The notes under the pieces are model-generated. The model saw only the letters and a program-made list of their open reading frames with translations, was not told the origin of the DNA and ran no database searches. 64,000 nucleotides of DNA from an uncultured Bacteroidales bacterium (GTDB taxonomy: Bacteria; Bacteroidota; Bacteroidia; Bacteroidales; Muribaculaceae): positions 62,001-126,000 of the forward strand of contig CASENC010000049.1 of NCBI GenBank assembly GCA_949289215.1, given 5' to 3'. This document shows positions 1 to 9,726 of this stretch, piece by piece (position 1 is the stretch's first letter; each line of letters opens with the position of its first letter). Both the position numbers and the translations under genes were made by a program.

Positions 1-329
1 AGCAGCTGCTGGTCGTCGCTCATTACCACGTCGATTACGGCTCTGCCGTTAACTTTTTCTTCGATGGTTTTGTATCCAAGCGAAGAAAATACGATAGTGG
101 CATCAGTAGGAACGTTTTTTAAGGCATACTTTCCGTTGATGTCGGTTGCCACTCCGTTAGTAGTTCCTTTAACCATTACGGTGGCACCGATAACGGTTTC
201 TCCGGCCGCGTCGGTAACAGTTCCGCTCACCGTTTGCTGCGCAAACGCCGATGCAGAAGTAACCATCACGCCCAATAGGATCAACACGTGCCTGAGCAGG
301 CACTGTTTGGCTTGATTAATTTTTTTCAT
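1..329 (-). CDS. SusC/RagA-family TonB-linked outer membrane protein, N-terminal part only
   Basis: This is the first ~109 residues of a SusC-like nutrient porin; the rest lies beyond the left edge. The reading frame opens MKKINQAKQ, continues through a hydrophobic signal peptide ending near SASAFAQ, and then enters a carboxypeptidase-regulatory-like plug extension (QTVSGTVTDAAGETVIGATV, then GVATDINGKY and FSSLGYKT). That N-terminal beta-sandwich is the hallmark of SusC-type TonB-dependent transporters, which import glycans with a SusD lipoprotein. The start at 329 is the first ATG and leads straight into the signal peptide. A DUF6377-type regulator lies upstream on the same strand, a usual arrangement for a polysaccharide utilisation locus. 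Substrate cannot be told from this fragment. Confidence 0.93.
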   Translation of the reverse strand, partial: MKKINQAKQCLLRHVLILLGVMVTSASAFAQQTVSGTVTDAAGETVIGATVMVKGTTNGVATDINGKYALKNVPTDATIVFSSLGYKTIEEKVNGRAVIDVVMSDDQQL

Positions 330-574
330 CTGTTAACTTTTAGATTTTAATGATAAGTTTACATAGGTAAAAGAATGATTTCATGGAAAAAGGTATTCGG
401 CAATACGCTTAATCAAAAAAATCATACCGACACGAAATTATTAAGTTTAAATTCCGCTGCATAATGCACCTAATATAAATCTAACTATATTCAAGGTGCA
501 ACAAGTTGTGTATTAGTTGATTGAAGTGGTTATAGAATGATAAAAATCTAAATACCTTCTTAATTGAAAAGTCC
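330..574. other. Intergenic region upstream of the SusC-like gene
   Basis: This 245-bp AT-rich spacer must carry the promoter of the SusC-like gene on the minus strand. I see no clean TAnnTTTG element on that strand; the nearest is TAATTTCG (one mismatch) around 434-441. Activation by the upstream regulator would be in keeping with a weak core promoter, but that is inference. No RNA gene or repeat was recognised. Confidence 0.4.
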
Positions 575-2230
575 TTAAAACGATGCAATTTTCATTATTT
601 CATCGTCGAAATCCACAGGGCAGAGCGAACGTTTCTTGCGCTTGGAACGATAGGTGTAGATGGTGGTGATGGAACAACGCAAGAAACCGGCAATCTTGGC
701 ACTGTCGGTTATGCCGAGTCGGATAAGGGCGAACACACGCAACTCGGTGTTGAGTTTTTCGTCTTCTTTCAAGAGTATTTTGTCGCTTTCGGGAAGCAGG
801 TCGTTAAACCTGGCCACGAAATCGGGGAAAATATTTAGGAATGCCGTGTCGAATGCCTGATAAAACTCTTTGAGCGTGTTATTCACGATGCTGGTGGAGC
901 GCAAGGCCTTGTGCAAGTCTTCGCTGCGACCCGAGGCGGCATAGTGGTAAAGCATTTTGCGATACTGTTCGAGTGTGGATATATAATTGGAACACAATTC
1001 CATGAATTTGCCTATGTATTCCTCTTTGATGCAACTTGATTCCGAGAGTGCGGTGTTGGTGCTTTTGAGTGTGGCATTGGTTTGTTGCAACTCCTCGTTG
1101 AGTTTCAGCAGCTTGTCTTTCGTTATCGATACCAGGCGCAAACTGCGCGATACCGTTCTCAGTTGCTTAATGATGAAAAACACTGCCACCACAAGCCCCA
1201 CGGCCAATGCGCTGATTACCACAATGAGCCACTTTAGTTGCGATTGCATTTCTCGCTGTTTGGCTTCGTAAGCCCTGATTACCAGTGGCAAGATGTTTGC
1301 CGACTGGTTTTTGCGCATTCGTGCCGAAAAATAGTTGGCATCTTCCATGCTTTTCCTCAGGTAATGATAGGCATGGGAGACATCGCCGGCCTCAAACCTG
1401 AATTCGGCGAGTGCTCGCAGTGCCAGGTTCTCTTTCACCGACCCATGGATGTCGGAAATGGCACTTGATGCCATATAATATTCGCATTTGTCGATGTTGC
1501 CTTCAAGTTGGTACACATAGGCTATCAATGATGCAATGACCGAGTATTCCCTTGTTCCGAAATTGTAATTTTCAAGACTTCGGGTAAAGAAATCGGCTGC
1601 TTCTTGCCGCCTGCCAAGCTGGATTAATCGCGACCCGTATTCGGTTTCATAGATAAAACTGTCGGGAGCTGACATTGCCAGCACCGAATCCCTGTATGCT
1701 GTTATCTTGGTTTGATAATCATGTATATACTCGCTGCCGTCGGCATACTCGGCCATATATTGGTAAGTGGTGCCGCATATTTGGTAATAATTGTCTTTGA
1801 TGTCGTCGGGGAGGGTACGGGAGTCTATTCCTGAGAGTATTTTAAGTGCCTCGGTGAAAATGCCTGCTTTTGCAACCAGGTCGGCTTTTTCGATAAGCGA
1901 CATCATAAGCCATTCTTTGTCGCCTGCATCTCGGGCTTGGGAAATGTTGGCATTTATGTAATGCAGAGCCGAGTCGCACACAAACGATTTATATTCAAGA
2001 AACAGCAGTCTGTTTAATTCAAATTCGCGCTCGGGCGTAGAGGCTGTTGCAAGCAAACGATTCAAGCTGTCGATGCGTGCGATTTTCACACGGTCATATT
2101 CCGCACTGTTTGCTATGGTATCGTCGAGCCGTTCCATGAGCGGCATTTCATTGTTGTCACCGCAGCTTTGAAGCAATACGGCAATAAAACATACCAAACA
2201 GAACTTTATATCATACGAACAAGCTTTCAT
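575..2230 (-). CDS. DUF6377-type regulator with TPR-like sensor, one membrane segment and C-terminal HTH
   Basis: This 551-residue protein begins with a lipoprotein-like signal (VLLQSCGDN). A helical, TPR-like region follows to about residue 330, then one strong transmembrane segment (WLIVVISALAVGLVVAVFF, about 335-355), a coiled-coil stretch rich in L/N/T/S, and a C-terminal region ending in a helix-turn-helix-like segment (LRVFALIRLGITDSAKIAGF then TTIYTYRSKRKKR). This is the architecture of the DUF6377 regulators that often sit beside susC/susD loci in Bacteroidetes. It probably senses a signal at the membrane and controls the downstream SusC-like gene on the same strand. Its own upstream region carries paired inverted repeats around a TAATTTTG element, so expression may be phase variable. 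Ligand unknown. Confidence 0.8.
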   Translation of the reverse strand: MKACSYDIKFCLVCFIAVLLQSCGDNNEMPLMERLDDTIANSAEYDRVKIARIDSLNRLLATASTPEREFELNRLLFLEYKSFVCDSALHYINANISQARDAGDKEWLMMSLIEKADLVAKAGIFTEALKILSGIDSRTLPDDIKDNYYQICGTTYQYMAEYADGSEYIHDYQTKITAYRDSVLAMSAPDSFIYETEYGSRLIQLGRRQEAADFFTRSLENYNFGTREYSVIASLIAYVYQLEGNIDKCEYYMASSAISDIHGSVKENLALRALAEFRFEAGDVSHAYHYLRKSMEDANYFSARMRKNQSANILPLVIRAYEAKQREMQSQLKWLIVVISALAVGLVVAVFFIIKQLRTVSRSLRLVSITKDKLLKLNEELQQTNATLKSTNTALSESSCIKEEYIGKFMELCSNYISTLEQYRKMLYHYAASGRSEDLHKALRSTSIVNNTLKEFYQAFDTAFLNIFPDFVARFNDLLPESDKILLKEDEKLNTELRVFALIRLGITDSAKIAGFLRCSITTIYTYRSKRKKRSLCPVDFDDEIMKIASF

Positions 2231-2268
2231 AGTTTTCAGGTCTATTTCATTAATATAAGCCGAGTTGG

Positions 2269-2297
2269 CAATCTGTCTCTTGGGAAGAGACAGATTG
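2269..2297 (+). repeat. Left inverted repeat (candidate recombination site) of a putative invertible promoter
   Basis: This 29-bp site has perfect 13-bp arms, CAATCTGTCTCTT and AAGAGACAGATTG, around the asymmetric centre GGG. The reverse complement matches the site at 2445-2473 at 26 of 29 positions, and the centre there reads CCC. Palindromic arms with an orientation-setting core, present twice in opposite orientation, is the layout of site-specific inversion sites. It lies 39 bp upstream of the regulator start. Confidence 0.65.
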
Positions 2298-2444
2298 GTT
2301 AGCTACAAAATTAGTTAAAATATTGATTTATATTATAATCAGCCAACCTGTTTTTGCATATTCGGCAGAAAACGCCTTGTCATAATTGCTTTTATTTTAC
2401 AATTTTATGCCGATATTATGCTGTAAGTCATGATATTGCTGTTA
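2298..2444. promoter_or_regulatory. Putative invertible promoter segment upstream of the DUF6377-type regulator
   Basis: This AT-rich ~147-bp spacer lies between the two inverted repeats. On the minus strand it holds TAATTTTG (2313 to 2306), which fits the Bacteroidetes -7 consensus TAnnTTTG and points at the regulator start at 2230. I see no good -33 TTG at 19-21 bp, so the promoter is only partly supported. Inversion would turn the element to face the 3' end of tamL and would be expected to switch the regulator off. No recombinase gene is present in the window. Confidence 0.5.
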
Positions 2445-2473
2445 CAATTCGTCTCTTCCCAAGAGACAGATTA
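2445..2473 (-). repeat. Right inverted repeat (candidate recombination site)
   Basis: The partner of the site at 2269-2297. It has the core GTCTCTT-CCC-AAGAGAC and continues with AGATTA. Outer bases CAATTC (2445-2450) and GAATTG (2474-2479) form a further inverted pair. Relative to the left site it is inverted, as shown by CCC against GGG at the centre. A terminator for tamL is an alternative reading, but there is no T-run after the hairpin on the minus strand. Confidence 0.6.
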
Positions 2474-2514
2474 GAATTGGGTATGAAATTATTGGGATGC
2501 CTGTTGTCAATCGT

Positions 2515-4818
2515 TCAGAACGGGTAGCCTATGGCAAGGTGGAAGGCAAGGCTGTCTTTGAATGAAGTCATATTATAGTAGCCGCTGCGCCCGGTTTCGT
2601 AGGGGGCATGGATGCCTATGCCAAGGTCGGCACGCAACACCAGCACGTCCATGTCGAAGCGCAGGCCTATGCCGGTGCCCACAGCTACGTCATTAAGGAA
2701 ATTGCGAGCAGTGAGTTGCGAACCCGGGCGTTGCTCGTCTTCCTGCAGCAGCCACACATTGCCCATGTCGAGGAACACTGCACCATGCAGAAACCCGAGA
2801 ATGGGAAAACGGTATTCGGCATTCAATTCAAGTTTGAATGTACCCGTTTGGTCGTAATATCCGTTGGCTGTACCATCGGAGTGGTAGCTGCCCGGACCTA
2901 TCGAACGCACGGCAAAGGCTCTCACCGAGTTGGCCCCGCCTATGTAGAATTGTTCGGCATAAGGCACTTCGGCCGAGTTCCCATAAGCGTGTTCCGCCCC
3001 TATGAATGCGCGTGCCACAATGGAGTGCCCCGATAGCACCTTGCGCGTGTATATGAGTTGAGCCTGCGCCTTGACGAATTGGGAGAAAGGTGTTCCGAAA
3101 AGTTCTTTGGTTCCGGCTCCGCCGTGTTGCCCGGCAAGGGCCCATATCCCCGAAAATATGTTTCCGGCTTCCGACACGGTGAACGTGAAATTAAAACTGT
3201 TGCGGCGGTCGATGGCACGGTCGAGCGTGTAGGTATAGCTCATCATGGGGATGAATTGGTCGCTGAAACTGTTTTCCACTGCACGGTTCTGCGAGATTAT
3301 CGAATCGAATGCGGTTGTGTGGCTGAGCAACTTGGTATATGACAACTTGAACGGCGTGAACGAACTCGACGAATAACGGTTGGTGTGCCATTCCCATGTG
3401 AATCCGGTTGACAATTGTACCATCTTGAAGTAACTGGGGCGGTTGAGCAAGTCGGCCGAGAGGTTGAATTTTGTCCAATTGATATATCGGCGGCTGCGGT
3501 CGATAAAGCGTGGTGCAAGCAGCCGCGGCACGGCAAGCGTGAAGTCAAGTCCCACTTCATAACTGTTAAGGCGTTGCTCGCTGCCGCTGCCGGTCATCCA
3601 TTCATAGGAACCGTTGATTTGAGTGGTAAGCAATTCGCCACCGCCGAAAACGTTTTTGTGTGTCAATCCAAACACAGCGGCGGGTCCTATGTAGCTGTTG
3701 GATTTTGATGCGGCTTGTATTTCAAATTTGGCTTCAAGCGGCATATCAAGCACACACTCGATGTTAACATCGATGGTGTCGCTTGTCACCGAGTCGAGCG
3801 GCGTGGTATTGATGGTCACGCTGCTGAAGATGCCCATGCGCGACAGGTTGTCTTGCGTCTGCTCGATGGTGCGCACCGAGAATGTGCGCCCCTTGCGCAA
3901 CGTGAGGCATGAAGGTATCAAGTGGTCTTTCATTTTCAGCGGCATATATTTTATTATGCGTCCGCTGCGGCGTGTTTCGAGCGTGTCGGGGGTGCCTTGC
4001 TTGTGAAAATCTTTTACTACTGTTTCCACGTTGCCTATGTAATATTTCCTTTTGGCAGCCGTCGGCATATTGTCGGCAAGGCGCATTTTCACCACCACGC
4101 TGTCGGGTATAAGTATGCTGTCGGCAAGGTATTCGATGTATTCGGGGCGGAAGAAGTAGTATCCGCGGTTTCGCAGGCGGTTGGTGATATTGATGCGCAA
4201 CACGTCGAGCGAGTCGGTGCAGTATCGGCTGCCCGGGTGCAGGTAGTGGCTGCGGCGGGCAAGCGAGTCGATGAACTGTTCCACCGGCGAAGTGCCGCCT
4301 GTGAGCATTACACGCGCCAGTACACGTGGTGTGGTGAGGTTGACTGTATAGTTTATGCGGGCTTTCTTGTGGTTGTCCTTGTCATATTCAAGTTCATAGG
4401 CAGCCTTGGAGCCGAAGTATCCGTTGTTTTCGAGCGTAGTGTTAATCATTTCCACACGCAACTCGGGGCGCACGTCGGAAATAAGTACCGGTTCGGCAAC
4501 AAGTTTCTCGTATATCCAGTGCTTGAACCCCTTGGTGGCAGTGTTGTCCCAATGGTTATACACCCATAGCCCGAGGGGGAACGGGTGGCGTATGTAAGGT
4601 GAATAAAGGCTGTTGTTGGGCTTCACGTTGATGGTCGTGAATACCTGGTCTTCCACACTGCCTATTATTTCTTCCCCTTCGGGTGCGTTATAGGTAATGT
4701 GGTTCACGCCGGTGTAAAGCACCTCGTCGTCGGCAAGGCGGCTGGTGGTGGAACAGCCCGACAGTGCCAGCAGTGCGGCAATCCATATGGTGATATGTGC
4801 TATAAATTGTTTCATCAT
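2515..4818 (-). CDS. tamL: TamL: BamA/TamA-like outer membrane lipoprotein
   Basis: This 767-residue outer membrane protein starts with a lipoprotein signal (LLALSGCSTTSRL). An N-terminal half with POTRA-like segments follows (for example VNHITYNAPEG and LARVMLTGG), and the C-terminal half is rich in amphipathic beta strands, including YIGGANSVRAFAVRSIGPG and GTGIGLRFDMDVLVLRADLG, typical of BamA/TamA surface-antigen barrels. It ends in an aromatic residue (IGYPF). In Bacteroidetes the lipoprotein TamA homologue is called TamL and works with TamB in outer-membrane biogenesis. Its ATG overlaps the stop of tamB by four bases, so the two are translated as a unit. The length suits a TamL protein. 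Confidence 0.85.
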   Translation of the reverse strand: MMKQFIAHITIWIAALLALSGCSTTSRLADDEVLYTGVNHITYNAPEGEEIIGSVEDQVFTTINVKPNNSLYSPYIRHPFPLGLWVYNHWDNTATKGFKHWIYEKLVAEPVLISDVRPELRVEMINTTLENNGYFGSKAAYELEYDKDNHKKARINYTVNLTTPRVLARVMLTGGTSPVEQFIDSLARRSHYLHPGSRYCTDSLDVLRINITNRLRNRGYYFFRPEYIEYLADSILIPDSVVVKMRLADNMPTAAKRKYYIGNVETVVKDFHKQGTPDTLETRRSGRIIKYMPLKMKDHLIPSCLTLRKGRTFSVRTIEQTQDNLSRMGIFSSVTINTTPLDSVTSDTIDVNIECVLDMPLEAKFEIQAASKSNSYIGPAAVFGLTHKNVFGGGELLTTQINGSYEWMTGSGSEQRLNSYEVGLDFTLAVPRLLAPRFIDRSRRYINWTKFNLSADLLNRPSYFKMVQLSTGFTWEWHTNRYSSSSFTPFKLSYTKLLSHTTAFDSIISQNRAVENSFSDQFIPMMSYTYTLDRAIDRRNSFNFTFTVSEAGNIFSGIWALAGQHGGAGTKELFGTPFSQFVKAQAQLIYTRKVLSGHSIVARAFIGAEHAYGNSAEVPYAEQFYIGGANSVRAFAVRSIGPGSYHSDGTANGYYDQTGTFKLELNAEYRFPILGFLHGAVFLDMGNVWLLQEDEQRPGSQLTARNFLNDVAVGTGIGLRFDMDVLVLRADLGIGIHAPYETGRSGYYNMTSFKDSLAFHLAIGYPF

Positions 4819-7800
4819 TGGTCATTCGTCGTTGTGGTGTCGTTTTCTTCTTCTTTTTTGGCTTCGGGCTTGTCGGTAGTCGGCGTGTCGTTGCGACGCG
4901 GACGGCCGAAGTTGAACAGGTATCGCAATTTCGGTAGCTTGCGGCTGATTACGAAACCGACACCGGTCTGCGTTACTTCACCTTCAAGGATACTCTCGTA
5001 GCCCGACTTGTTGAACAGCCGCACATACATGCTTCCGCTGGGCGTAAGTGCGTATTCCAGCGACACATCGTTGAACAGGCTTTGCGCAATTTCGTTTTCG
5101 CCCGTCATGTCGGGACTGTAGTTGCCGCCGACAACTATCTTGAAGCGGTCGTTGAAAAGCGACTTGGATACCTGGTAGCTGTAGCGCATGGTGGATGAAG
5201 TCACGCCATCTACCGTCTGGTCATATTGGTCAATGCCAAACGACAAATCTATGCCCTTGATATTATTGGCTGCCCAGGAGTTAAGCTTTGATTGCAAGAA
5301 AGAGTAGAGCTGGTTGCTTGCAAGGTTGCTCGACGCCGATGTGCCGGGTCCGGTATATGTACCGTAAAGCAGCAGGTTCATGGCTTGTGCGCTGCGTTGA
5401 GTTTGTGACATCGATTGCAGTTCGTTTTGCACTGTCACGTCGCTATTGGTTGAGAGGTCGAATTGCACGTCCATGTCGCTCAATGTGTTGGTTGCCGACA
5501 ACGAAATCAGGAAGTCCACAAGCCTGGAATCTTGCCCTTCCTGCGTCACGTTGGCTTTTGTGGTTTGCACGGCGGTAAGGTTCAGCACCGGGTTCATTAT
5601 TTCCCCGTTGAACTGAATGAAGCTGCCTTCCTTGAAGTTGAACAGTACTTGCGATATGAGTGGCGGATTGTAACGCACAAAACCATTGTTGATGGTGTAA
5701 CGTCCGGTCATGGTCATGTCGCCGAGCCGGTTGAGCGCAAATGTGAGGTTGCCGCTTCCTTCGATTTCGGCACGGTCCGAGCCGTTGTTGCTCAGGAACA
5801 CATTCACGTGCGATCCTTGCATTATATTGAGTCGCGCTGTCAGGTTCATGCTGCTTGTGGTGGCAGCTTGCAGCGAATCGCTCTTGACGTATGTGGTGGA
5901 ATCGCTGAATTGCACAAATGTCACTAATTGTTCGCTGTTTTGCTGTGTGAGGGTGTTCACATCGGTAGGCATGACATATGTGATGTTGGTTCCCGATAAT
6001 ATCGACACCGTTGCGTCGAGGTCGAGGTCGTTCATGGTGCCGCGCATGGTTGCATCGAGGTTGGCAAATCCGCGCCCGAAGAGTTCGGCCTTTTTGGTTT
6101 GGTTGCTGTTGACAAATTGCACATTTTGCCCGTGTATGGCAAGGTCAACCCCCATGTTGGCAATGTCGTTCATATCTACGGTGCCGTTTATCACAAGCGG
6201 ATTGTCGTTGAGCATCTTGATGGAATAATCGTCGAATCGTATCACGCTCGAATCTATCGGGATTTGCTTGCTTGGCAAATTGACCGAAGTGCTGAACACC
6301 GGTACATTGACATATGTCGAGTCGCATTGCAAGTACCCGTTGAGCAACGGCAACCCCGAACTGCCCGATACTGTCATCATTCCATTTAGGTATCCCGTGG
6401 TATTAAGCACATTTGGCGGCATGAACGGGTTGGCTATCGACAAGGGGAAGCGGTCGAGTTCAATCCACAGGTCGTATGCGTTGGTTGTGGCTGTGTCGTT
6501 TATTGCGCCATATGCAATGAGCGATTGCCGTCCGTTGACTTCAAGAGCGGCGGCTATGTTGGTTCCTCCGGTTTGCGGGTCAAGGTCGATAAGTGAATTC
6601 AAGGTGAAGTCACCCACACGTTTCTTGTTGAAATAGAAATTGTTGAAATTCACCACACCGTCGCCCCACAGGCTTTCGCCGTTGAATTTCACCTTGAGCG
6701 ACACTCCCAGTTCTCCCTTCATGGGCGGAGCAAGCGGGGAGAATGTGAGCCAGTCGCTTATCTGTACCTTCGATATGTCGAGCAAAATATCTTCTTGTAC
6801 ACCGGTGCTGTCGCCTGTTTCCACGTGCTTGGTGGTAAGCGAAACCACGCTTGAATCGCATTGCAGGCGCATATCGGCATCGAAGTGTCGGTTACGGTAA
6901 TTATATGATATGTGATTGTCCTTGTTGATGAGCCATCGCTTGTAACCTATTATAGGGTCTTCGGGGATAAGTTTCAACAACACATTTGCCGTGTCCATGG
7001 TTACATCTATGCCGAAGCGTACCCCGATGCTGTCGTTGAAGTCATATTGCCGCAGCAGCACTGTGGCACGGTTCCCGGCAATTATGCCCAGCAATCCGGC
7101 CGAGGCGATGCCGGTTCCATTACGGTTGTCACGGTTGGCAGCGTGCAGCAGGTAGCTTATGCGGCGGTTGCGTTCGGTGGCATACATCCGCACCGTGTCG
7201 ATGGTCAACCCGCTTGCAGTGAGGCGGTCTATGTCGCCGGTCATGCGGAAAGTGCTGTCTTTGGTTACATTGAAACGCATATCGTTAAATTCCACGCCGC
7301 TGCTCTCCAGGAATTGGCTTGCAAGGTTCTTCTTACCCACTTTGATGCTGCAATCGAATTGCGGCATCACGTCGCGCAAGGTGTCGGCATCTATAACAAG
7401 CCTTTCGGCTTGCTCGGCAGCCAATGCGCCGGTCCGGGAAAAGCCTGCAAGCAACGAGTCGATGCCGCAAGGCGATTTCAACGAGAGTGTCATGTCGCCG
7501 TTTGCGATGTTGCCTGTGGTGTGTGTTGAATCGCTTGAAAAATCCATATCTATGGCATCGGCGTAATAATAAGCCTCGTCCATGGTCCAGCCAAGGTCTT
7601 TAATGCCGAGTTTGCCGCTGTATTTCCCGCTTGCAAGATCTATTGTGCCATCGCAAGTGATGTCGGCGTGTCCGTACATGGCCGTTTCCGACATTTCAAG
7701 GCGTTGCAGGTCGATGTTCTCTATGTAGGCCTGTAATTTCACGTCATAAGCATCGGGTGCAATTGTGCCGTATGCCCCGAGCGAAAGGTTAAGCACATCG

Positions 7801-9638
7801 TTTTGTGACAATAAGTTAGAGGAAAAATGGCCGTTGCTTAACCGTGCTGCAAGCCTTATGTCATGGTAATTTTCTTTGCCGAATTCAAAATCGTCGATTT
7901 TCACGTAAGCATTGATCGACGTTTCGGGGTCGAACATATCCAATCCATGGCCTTGCGCATTTATTGCTGCTGTCAGCAGCCCCAAGTCGCTCAGCGGCAG
8001 TAATGCCTTGAGTGGCAACGAGTCGGCCTGCAATGAAATATTATAGTCGGTGGTGCGGCCGGCCCAATCGGCATCGAGGGCTGCGTGCCCCGATGGCAAT
8101 GCAAGAGTCAAAGTGCCTTTTACATCTTCGCCACGCATTTTCACTCGGCCTTCCAACTTGAGAGGTGGAAAGTTTACAGCCGCTTGTTGCTCGGCTTCGA
8201 GCATTGAGGGCTTGATAAAATTGATGTTCTTGAAATCTCCGTTTAAATCCAGGTTTAAGGCCAATTTGTCGGGCGACATGGGATTTTCAACATCTCCCGT
8301 TACCGATACCGATGCGTAGCGCGGCAGTGCAACCGTGCAAGTATTTACCGATAGGCGGCTTGCCGTTCCGGCTGCATTTATGCGTGCTTCGAGCGGGCGG
8401 TATTGCGGTATCATCGACAACACAGGAGCAAGTTCGGGCATTGCACGTTGAATCTCGGCAAGGCCCACTTCGGCATCAAGGTCAATGTTGATTTTTCCCG
8501 ACGGGTTGCCTGTAAGGAAATCGTTGCTGACATATCCCTCGGCGCTCAACTGCGACAGCAGTGTGGAGACATAGAACCCGTCGATGGTCATGCCGCGGTC
8601 GTCCATGGCAAATGTACCCAAGGCCTCAAGCACCCGCAATCCGCTGCGTTCGTCGGCTGTGAATTGCTTGATGGGAACGCGTATTTCCGTGCCGCGGTTA
8701 TACAGGCTGTCGATGGCAATGTTTACGTTGCTTGCTTGCAAATAATTCATGTCGAGACCTTCAACTGCCGGTGTGGCTCCACGCATGGCATATGTTCCTC
8801 CTGCCCGTGTGAGCCGCACGGCCGTACAGTGTATTTCCCATGGGGCCGATGTCACGCTGTCGGGTTCGGCTGCGGCAATGCTGTCGGCCGGGTGTGCCGC
8901 CAAGTATTCGGCAGACGGTGTGAAATATGCTCCTTGCAGGCTATCGACGGCAAGTAACCGAGCATCGATTTGTTGTGAACCGAGGTCGATAACGGCACTG
9001 TCAAGCGAAGCCCGGCCTATTTCCACACCAAGGCTGTCGATAACCGGCATCATTGCCATTGTGTAGCGTATTTTTTCAAGCGATACATTGCCCACTGTAA
9101 TTTTGAATGGCGACGTTGCCGCAGTGTCGGTCGGCGCAGGTTGTGCTTTGTCGTTGAAAAGGTCGAGGTTTACGTCGCCGCCGTGCATCAATGCCTTGCG
9201 CACGTCGAGCGACCCCGAGGCAAGGTCGTATTTCACTCCGTCGATGTCGATGAGTTCCACACGGGCGGTGAGCAACATCGATGAGTCGGCACTCGTCATG
9301 CCATATTTGGCATTTTCCAATCGTGCTCCGCGCATGACGACTTCCCCATGCAGCAACGGTTTCAGCCGTACACCTGTAGTGAGGTTGACAGCTGAGATTA
9401 TTGTGTCGCCGTGGTCGATTATGTTTACATCGTCGATGCGCAGCTTTAATGGGAATTGCAGCCTCATCATGCCCACTTGTACCTGCCAACCTGTGGCTTT
9501 GGATACTTGTGTGACTGCAATATCCTTTATGGCATCTTGAATAAACGGCACGTAAAGCATTGCCAGAATTAAAACCACAATCCCGACTATTGATGCAATC
9601 GTCCACAGTAGTATTTTCCCTATCCCCTTGATTTTCAA
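4815..9638 (-). CDS. tamB: TamB: translocation/assembly module, large periplasmic AsmA-like protein
   Basis: This 1607-residue protein has one N-terminal membrane anchor (ILLWTIASIVGIVVLILAMLY). A very long, beta-rich repetitive body with AsmA-like pieces follows, and a C-terminal TamB/DUF490 domain (about residues 1200-1580) with strands such as GNLTFALNRLGDMTMTGRYT and FQFNGEIMNP-like segments. TamB bridges the inner and outer membranes and, with its TamA-type partner, supports outer-membrane lipid or protein transport. It lies directly before tamL with a 4-bp overlap, the conserved pairing in this phylum. The tail is acidic and low in complexity (KPEAKKEEENDTTTTN). The start at 9638 gives a proper anchor directly. 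Confidence 0.9.
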   Translation of the reverse strand: MKIKGIGKILLWTIASIVGIVVLILAMLYVPFIQDAIKDIAVTQVSKATGWQVQVGMMRLQFPLKLRIDDVNIIDHGDTIISAVNLTTGVRLKPLLHGEVVMRGARLENAKYGMTSADSSMLLTARVELIDIDGVKYDLASGSLDVRKALMHGGDVNLDLFNDKAQPAPTDTAATSPFKITVGNVSLEKIRYTMAMMPVIDSLGVEIGRASLDSAVIDLGSQQIDARLLAVDSLQGAYFTPSAEYLAAHPADSIAAAEPDSVTSAPWEIHCTAVRLTRAGGTYAMRGATPAVEGLDMNYLQASNVNIAIDSLYNRGTEIRVPIKQFTADERSGLRVLEALGTFAMDDRGMTIDGFYVSTLLSQLSAEGYVSNDFLTGNPSGKINIDLDAEVGLAEIQRAMPELAPVLSMIPQYRPLEARINAAGTASRLSVNTCTVALPRYASVSVTGDVENPMSPDKLALNLDLNGDFKNINFIKPSMLEAEQQAAVNFPPLKLEGRVKMRGEDVKGTLTLALPSGHAALDADWAGRTTDYNISLQADSLPLKALLPLSDLGLLTAAINAQGHGLDMFDPETSINAYVKIDDFEFGKENYHDIRLAARLSNGHFSSNLLSQNDVLNLSLGAYGTIAPDAYDVKLQAYIENIDLQRLEMSETAMYGHADITCDGTIDLASGKYSGKLGIKDLGWTMDEAYYYADAIDMDFSSDSTHTTGNIANGDMTLSLKSPCGIDSLLAGFSRTGALAAEQAERLVIDADTLRDVMPQFDCSIKVGKKNLASQFLESSGVEFNDMRFNVTKDSTFRMTGDIDRLTASGLTIDTVRMYATERNRRISYLLHAANRDNRNGTGIASAGLLGIIAGNRATVLLRQYDFNDSIGVRFGIDVTMDTANVLLKLIPEDPIIGYKRWLINKDNHISYNYRNRHFDADMRLQCDSSVVSLTTKHVETGDSTGVQEDILLDISKVQISDWLTFSPLAPPMKGELGVSLKVKFNGESLWGDGVVNFNNFYFNKKRVGDFTLNSLIDLDPQTGGTNIAAALEVNGRQSLIAYGAINDTATTNAYDLWIELDRFPLSIANPFMPPNVLNTTGYLNGMMTVSGSSGLPLLNGYLQCDSTYVNVPVFSTSVNLPSKQIPIDSSVIRFDDYSIKMLNDNPLVINGTVDMNDIANMGVDLAIHGQNVQFVNSNQTKKAELFGRGFANLDATMRGTMNDLDLDATVSILSGTNITYVMPTDVNTLTQQNSEQLVTFVQFSDSTTYVKSDSLQAATTSSMNLTARLNIMQGSHVNVFLSNNGSDRAEIEGSGNLTFALNRLGDMTMTGRYTINNGFVRYNPPLISQVLFNFKEGSFIQFNGEIMNPVLNLTAVQTTKANVTQEGQDSRLVDFLISLSATNTLSDMDVQFDLSTNSDVTVQNELQSMSQTQRSAQAMNLLLYGTYTGPGTSASSNLASNQLYSFLQSKLNSWAANNIKGIDLSFGIDQYDQTVDGVTSSTMRYSYQVSKSLFNDRFKIVVGGNYSPDMTGENEIAQSLFNDVSLEYALTPSGSMYVRLFNKSGYESILEGEVTQTGVGFVISRKLPKLRYLFNFGRPRRNDTPTTDKPEAKKEEENDTTTTNDQ

Positions 9639-9726
9639 CTTTGCAATACATTAAGCGGTTTTAGTTAAATCAAAAATACAACTTTCCACTCACATCGCAA
9701 AATATATTTCCCAAAAACAAGAAAAT

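Noticed and set aside
2270-2296. CTGTCTCTT/AAGAGACAG resembles part of the Tn5 mosaic-end adaptor used in sequencing libraries.
   Set aside because: Only nine bases match and the rest of the adaptor is absent. The site is embedded in symmetrical genomic sequence with a diverged partner at 2445-2473, so contamination is unlikely.
3922-4569. A 215-codon open frame on the plus strand.
   Set aside because: It is antisense to tamL, has no recognisable domain or start signals, and is explained by the codon use of the gene on the other strand. The same holds for other long antisense frames such as 30731-31552, 32823-33938 and 59899-60975.
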